This document shows positions 58,889 to 64,000 of a DNA stretch of 64,000 nt, piece after piece. Made by a program: the position numbers and the translations under genes. Within the stretch, counting starts at the first letter, position 1, and each line of letters starts with the position of its first letter. The notes beneath the pieces are model-generated. The model was not told where the DNA came from, ran no database searches, and saw only the letters and a list, made by a program, of their open reading frames with translations. The stretch is taken from assembly GCA_010093515.1 (NCBI GenBank), contig MU001671.1, positions 618,808 through 682,807 on the forward strand, in the 5' to 3' direction. The stretch comes from Lineolata rhizophorae. Lineage: Eukaryota; Ascomycota; Dothideomycetes; Lineolatales; Lineolataceae.

Positions 58889-61862
58889 CTAGTCCGAACT
58901 TGAGGAAGTGAGGGAGTCATCCGAGTCAGACGTCTCGTCGTCGCTTGCGATATTATCCTCAACGTCAACGACCAGCTTTCTGGCTCTTTTTCTACTCCTC
59001 TTCCTCTTCGACTCTCTGCGAATTCGGTTGACCCATCCTCTGACATCCCAATTGAAACTTTGACCTGAAAAGAAAACAGATACGACTGGCCAGAGGAGAA
59101 GGATATCAAAAAACAGGAGAAGAACAGTCATCACGGCTGTGAAACCTTTGTCAATAGTGCGGAGCCAAAGCAAGACAATTGGAGATAGGATGGCAGCCAG
59201 AAGTGCTCCAGGGATGGCAATTATGAAAAATGGCCGAACAGCCCAACCAACAATGCGGAAGATCTGCTTCGTCAGGGTTTGAAGGAGCCATGTGGCAACC
59301 ATGTGAGCCGGTATACGTTCGTCCGATTGCAAGTTCTCTTCGTCTCGAATGCGGGCCAGGCTTTCATTTTTCCATTCAATAACCCAGGAACTCCAAATGA
59401 TAAGTCGAAGGAAGTAAGCAAGAAATATGAATGCGAGGGCTACAACAACAAACTGATACAGTGGCGCCCCAGATTCGAGTTCTTTGATGTTCATGCCAAA
59501 AACACTAGCTGCGAACGAGACGGGTATAAAGATGAAGGCGAGCTCAGTGAGTTTTCCAACACTCTCGGCCTCTGCGATACTCCTTCTGCTGTCGAGGATC
59601 TGGATCTCGGTTCTGAGTGACGCTGAGGCCTTGTCAACAAGCTCCATAGTGACGTTTAACTGAGCACAGACTTTGTCGACATCTCGCCGAATTTTTTCTC
59701 GCCCAATGTTTTCTCCTCTAGGACTATCCCTGTATACGGCCTCATAGAGCGCGAGCAAGCGATAATTGATTTCTTCCATGTTCGAGCGGAACTGATGTAA
59801 CAGGTCCCGCCAGAATGGCTCTAATCTTTGCATTGATGACTCGTTCATAGTAGTTTCGCGGATGCGTGTTATCGAGTGACGCATGAGATCCGTCATGCTC
59901 AGTGTATCGTCATGGATTGCCCCAAACAAAGCTTCATGTGGATCGCGGAATTTGTTCTCAGGCCGGGTGACCCAAGTGTCGATATCCTCCAAGGTGGAAG
60001 TCGGAGTGCGCAAAATTTCAATGAATTCTGTCACTAGTTCCGTGGAAAAGAAGTCCGTGTCCACACCGGAAGACATTGTTCTAGGTTTGATTTGTTCGAA
60101 AGGCGCGAAAGGTCCATGGCTCACCGACGGTGCTGGGGGAGTTGATGAAGAGCTCGTTGAAGGCGCAGGGGCTTTGTTGGCCGCGTTGATGTCGCTTCCA
60201 GACGTCCGAGCGGGGGCTTCAGGAATCGACTGTAAACCAGTTTTGCTCCGTCGTCTGAGACCCGCTGAGGGTGCTTGGTGTGACCCTCGTCGCTGAATGC
60301 TCTGAGAGCCATGGACAACGTGAGTGGGCTCTCCGAGTGAAGCAAAAGCCGTCGGCGCATCACTAGGGTGCTGATGTAGAAGCCGCTGGATTCGCTCTAT
60401 CTTCCATTGTTGCTGTTCCGTTAAATTTCTCGGTCGGGCTCGCGGGTTTTGCTCCTGTCTGTCCGTTACGAGCGGAAGAGGGTCAAGTAAAATGATGACT
60501 GTTTGGAATTGTTAGCCCTCATCAATGAGTTAGAAGTAGGCACCTACCGAAGTTGCAATTATTAACGTCCTTTCTCCAAATTGTCGCTCTTTCCTCCCAT
60601 GCGATAGGGTATTCTTTTGGTGTTCCTCGGACATGTATACCTGGTTCTGGAGATAAGTCCAAATGTTTTCGCCAGATATTTGACGTCGTGGATATGCGGT
60701 GCTTGCCATTGACATGTTCATCAAAAATACATGCAACGGCTGGCTTCTGGTCCTGAATAATTCGCGAACGTAATCTCGAAGACACCCGGAGGAGAGGTAG
60801 TACAGGTCTGAACCAGGTGATGGAGGAGTGCCTCGATCCCAAGGAGCCCATTTTCCAAGCGGCAGGTACAGCTCTGTCCCCTCGAGCGCGCATATACCCC
60901 GATTGACTTAAGTGGTCTTCAAAAAAGTTCGGACTGATGCCAAATGTTGCGCCAATCAAGCCGATAGCGTGCGGTGAGAGATCCTCGACTAGAATTACCC
61001 GTTTGGCGGTGCCGTCCGGCACGCGTTTAATTGAATTGGAAAACTCTTCATACTGAGGTAAGTAAGGCGAACGCCATGGTTCATGCCTCCGAGCAAGCCT
61101 ATACTTTGATTGAGGTCCTTGCTGTGAATTCCTTTGAGGCGAAGGCGTAAAGTCGTAGAAAATAATTCTTTTGCACCAAGAGTGTCGACATCTATCGTAG
61201 TTAACAGCTCTAAGGTGTGGCAACTTTGTAGCTAATCTTTGAATGTTGCGCTGATACTTCCAGAGATCGTTGCCTTCGCGACTTTGTGTCGCCTTCGCGG
61301 ATTTCCGAGCACGTCCCTCTTTCCTGGACAGTATTCGCGGACGGAGGCGTGGCGAACTGGGTAGAGGCACATCCTGGGGCCGGAGGAGGAGATCTTCCAA
61401 AGATGTAGGCGGATTCACCCTATCCCGAGACTCGGGAAGAGATGATGGTTTTGATGGTGGGAGCGCTACAGAGGGCGCGTCTCCGTCATCCTGACTTGGA
61501 GGCGCCTGGGTTGACGGCTGCCGAAGAATTTGGTCTAATGAAGTACTGCGTAGGGACGACGATCCGGACGGCGGCAGTTGCACCGCACTGGCACCTTGGC
61601 CGCCAGGACTTGGCCATACGCGTGAAGTGGGCCATCGCAAGATATCGTCGAGGGAGGACCTTCGCTCTAGCGATGAAGCTGAAGAGGGAAGGCGTACCTG
61701 GGCCGCACGGTCCGCACCATCATTGCCAGGACTGGTCTGGATACGGGACGAGGGCCATTGGAGAAGTTCATCCAGCGACGATCTCTGCTGATTTTGTCCA
61801 CTAGGAGATGCCTCGGCTAGAGCCATAGCTTGCGCGCTAGTGGGCTGGGAGCTCTTCACCAT
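58889..61862 (-). CDS. CorA-like magnesium-transporter-family protein with an N-terminal repeat array (two exons)
   Basis: Exons 61862-60548 and 60498-58889 (minus) give about 974 residues. The C-terminal half has the CorA layout: a long helical cytosolic part (LEPFWRDLLHQFRSNMEEINYRLL and on), then ELAFIFIPVSFAASVFGMNIKEL, holding the first pore helix and the GMN motif, and a second membrane helix (FVVVALAFIFLAYFLRLIIW). Two further hydrophobic segments follow (FFIIAIPGALLAAILSPIVLL; FTAVMTVLLLFFDILLLWPVV), giving four in all, then a basic and finally acidic tail. The first 165 residues carry about four copies of a 40-residue repeat built on SLD-x-[IL]-L-x-W-P-[ST]-S. CorA proteins move Mg2+ (or Co2+, Zn2+); fungal members with extra segments are poorly studied. 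Transport activity and location are inferred. Confidence 0.8.
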
Positions 61863-62466
61863 GCGAAGGAACGAGAAGCAGAGAAGACAGGGAATGTCAT
61901 TCTGCTATGAGATAGCGCAAGCAAATGATGATGAAAGTGTGCTAAAAGCTATCATAAGGTGAGCCGATAATATTCGCCTAGCCTCCTGAGTTTGACGCGT
62001 GAGGATTTCGCGAGTCGCGACAGCGAGGCTGGGGCACTAAACCAGACTGAGAAGCGCGCAGTAAGAACGTGCAGCAAATCATCCCCTACCTTCGTACGAA
62101 CGTAGTGGTTCTTCTCCATAGTGAAAGTACATAGCAGGGGTTTTTGCTAATATAATGTGTCTACAGAGTATTTCGCGCAGCAATCAATGATGGGCGGTCG
62201 ATCCGCGGAGTCCTTTTCTATTCGTGCGTAAGAAACACGAACTCCCCACGCGGCTACGTCAGTGCGCAGTGTCTCTCCCGGCCATCCACCCCACCTCCCC
62301 GCCCTGACGCCTCCATAACTTTGGAAGCTTGTCACGATACACAGTACTAATAGCATGTCGATATATATGGCAACTTGTCTAATTTCGTCGGCCTTGGAAA
62401 GCTAGCCATCAAATATTTCGGTCTTTTTATCTCATTCAGATCGATCCAAGTAGCGCACGATATAAG
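61863..62466. promoter_or_regulatory. Divergent promoter region of the CorA-like and kinase genes
   Basis: The start codons of the two genes point away from each other across about 600 bases, which must contain both promoters. No defined site is seen. Confidence 0.45.
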
Positions 62467-63514
62467 ATGGAGGAGCAGCTAGATCGCCTCGTCAAGAAAA
62501 CATGGGGTATGAACAAAATGATTGGTTTATGGAGTTGACAGACTTGTTTAGTGGAAGGCCACATGCATGGATTTAAGCTAACATGTCTGAGCTATCCTGT
62601 AGAGAAGTATCAAAAGCTGCCAAAATCGCGAAGGCTCTTGATCGGCGTTTCGGGCATTCCTGGGTCAGGTACGTGTTCGTCCGTAAAGCCTTTCCTCATT
62701 GGAGCAGTATAGAGTTCTGTGGGCTCTTCACTTGAGTGGGCCATAGACCCTTGGGTCAAATCACTCGTTCAGTTCCACTTGTTTGACTCTGCTCACTCGC
62801 CAACCCACCCCTGCTTTCCCCCTCAGGTTGCTTTCCTCACTTACAGCCAATGCACCCTTTCCAGGTAAAACCACCCTTGCCGCCCTCGTCGCCTCCCGTA
62901 TAAATGACCTCTACCACGAGACCTCCCCCGCCGTCTCACAAGGCAACGCCATCGCCGCCTTCATCCCCATGGACGGATACCACCTGACGCGCGCGCAACT
63001 CTCCGCGATGCCGGACCCGACGCTCGCGCACGCGCGGCGCGGCGCGGCCTTCACCTTCGACGGGGAGTCGTTCCTGGCGCTGGTGAAACGGCTGCGCGAG
63101 CCGCTCTGTCCTGAGACGGGCACGATTTTCGCGCCGCAATTCGACCACGCGGTCAAGGACCCGGTCGCGGACGCCATCTCCATCGCGCCCCAGACGCGCG
63201 TGCTCATCCTGGAGGGCAACTATTTGAGTCTGGGAAGCGAGCCCTGGCGCAGTGCGGGAGAGCTGATGGATGAGCTCTGGTTTGTCGATGTAGACGAGGA
63301 GACGGCCACGAGGAGGCTCGTGCATAGGCATGTCAAGGCTGGGATTGCTCAGGATGAGGGGGACGCGAGGAAGAGGGTGGAGGGAAATGATCTGGTTAAT
63401 GGAAGGGAAATTATCAAGGAGAGGGTGCAAGTGCATGAAGTAATTCAGAGCAAGGAGGACGAGTCGTGGGCGCCAGAGAAACAAGGACTGAGGAAGGAGA
63501 ATGAGGTGGTATGA
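62467..63514 (+). CDS. yfh7: P-loop kinase of the uridine kinase/YFH7 group (three exons)
   Basis: Exons 62467-62506, 62603-62668 and 62865-63514 give about 251 residues. The Walker A loop GIPGSGKTT is formed across the second splice site (G|GT). The next motifs are FIPMDGYHLTRAQL, with the substrate-binding D-G-[FY]-H of the uridine kinase/phosphoribulokinase family, then FDHAVKDPVADAI, VLILEGNYLSL (Walker B-like) and DELWFVDVDEETATRRLVHRHVKAGIA, with the lid arginines. Length and motif order match the yeast ATPase Yfh7 and bacterial FrcK-like kinases, whose substrates are not settled. The product is soluble. Intron 2 is 196 bases; the other is 96. Confidence 0.83.
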
Positions 63515-63819
63515 GAACCACAGGCGACGAAGGGAAACTGAGGAAGGAGGAGATTGGTTTGGGATACCATGGGCAGAAAATTGGCTTCTTCATTCGAGAG
63601 ATATGAGAATTTTACAAGACGGCGAGGGATAAAAGGGAAAGGAACAATTCGGACGTTTTTGACGGGGTAAATACGAAACTACATATATATACAGGGGTCA
63701 ACCCAATAAACATCCCGTGTCGCCTTTTTCCACAGTTCTCTTTCCTCTAATGAAGAAGGGATCGCATCATATATATAGGGCCAATCTTGTTGAAGGTCCT
63801 GTTTCCAATACTTTTACAG
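63515..63819. other. Convergent 3' intergenic region
   Basis: A short AT-rich spacer between the kinase stop and the stop of the gene leaving the window. Confidence 0.45.
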
Positions 63820-64000
63820 TCACCTTTTCCGAGAACCCTTTCGTCTATTGTTTGCCATTTCCACCTCTTGTTTGGCGAATCCCTGCTTCTGCTTCATTAT
63901 CCTTTCCTTCTCTTTAGTCAAGGCATACTCCCAGGATGCCTTCTTAAGGTGCTCCTCTGACATTGCCCATGGCTCCGGTGTAATGGGCAATGTCGGTCGC
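63820..64000 (-). CDS. 3' end of an unidentified gene (partial)
   Basis: A minus-strand frame enters from the right edge and ends at a TGA at 63822-63820. The 60 residues visible contain ITPEPWAMSEEHLKKASWEYAL followed by a Lys/Glu/Arg-rich helix and a basic tail (NNRRKGSRKR) that could be a nuclear localisation signal. The composition is coding-like (no internal stop, charged helix pattern), but the piece is too short to name. The 5' part lies outside the window, and an intron within the visible piece cannot be excluded. Confidence 0.5.
   Translation of the reverse strand, partial: RPTLPITPEPWAMSEEHLKKASWEYALTKEKERIMKQKQGFAKQEVEMANNRRKGSRKR

Noticed and set aside
1-64000. CRISPR arrays, bacterial operons, riboswitches
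   Set aside because: No regularly spaced direct repeats or bacterial gene features; the sequence is eukaryotic nuclear DNA with introns.
1-64000. tRNA, 5S rRNA and snRNA genes
   Set aside because: A by-eye scan for B-box-like GGTTCRANNC and cloverleaf arms gave no convincing candidate; a covariance-model search would decide.
1-64000. A secondary-metabolite or other functional gene cluster
   Set aside because: The genes are unrelated housekeeping and signalling functions with no backbone enzyme, tailoring enzyme set or cluster regulator.

Overview
The window reads as nuclear DNA of a filamentous ascomycete (Pezizomycotina, most likely a Sordariomycete). The genes carry short spliceosomal introns (GTANGT-type donors, CTAAC/CTGAC-like branch sites, CAG/TAG acceptors), lie on both strands without operons, and encode typical fungal proteins (NUC-1/PHO4-like bHLH factor, G-gamma with a CaaX box, Fig1, Dcr2, Yvh1, Vfa1, eIF3a). 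The genus cannot be told from the sequence. All exon joins given here were read by eye from frame continuity and splice consensus and have no transcript support.

Layout. 1-319: a non-coding MITE with 95-bp terminal inverted repeats and TA target duplication. 0.95-9.7 kb: SET-domain protein (+), TRM61-type tRNA methyltransferase (-), Dcr2-type phosphatase (+), an AT-richer stretch with a decayed single-pass membrane glycoprotein gene (-), and Vfa1 (+). 9.7-18.9 kb: more than 9 kb without a recognisable gene. 18.9-21.2 kb: C2H2 zinc-finger factor (-). 21.2-26.3 kb: 5 kb of very GC-rich, low-complexity, apparently non-coding DNA. 26.3-28.1 kb: dual-specificity phosphatase YVH1 (+). 28.1-34.6 kb: gene-poor, turning AT-rich. 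34.6-35.9 kb: F-box protein (+), then a possible LTR-element relic. 37.9-50.0 kb: eIF3a (-), G-protein gamma (+) and a NUC-1-like bHLH factor (+). 50.9-64 kb: small secreted protein (-), an uncharacterised conserved-looking protein (+), a broken small secreted protein gene (-), Fig1 (-), a CorA-like transporter with an N-terminal repeat array (-), a P-loop kinase (+), and the 3' end of a gene leaving the window (-).

The genes do not form a pathway or a biosynthetic cluster. They are mostly housekeeping and signalling genes: translation (eIF3a, YVH1, tRNA methylation), signal transduction (G-gamma, NUC-1-like, Dcr2, Fig1), ESCRT (Vfa1) and ion transport (CorA-like). I found no convincing new multi-gene system. 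The points most worth following are the MITE, the repeat-bearing CorA-like protein, the uncharacterised 791-residue protein, the pure (CAG)26 tract in the bHLH gene, and the unusually long gene-free, G-rich blocks.
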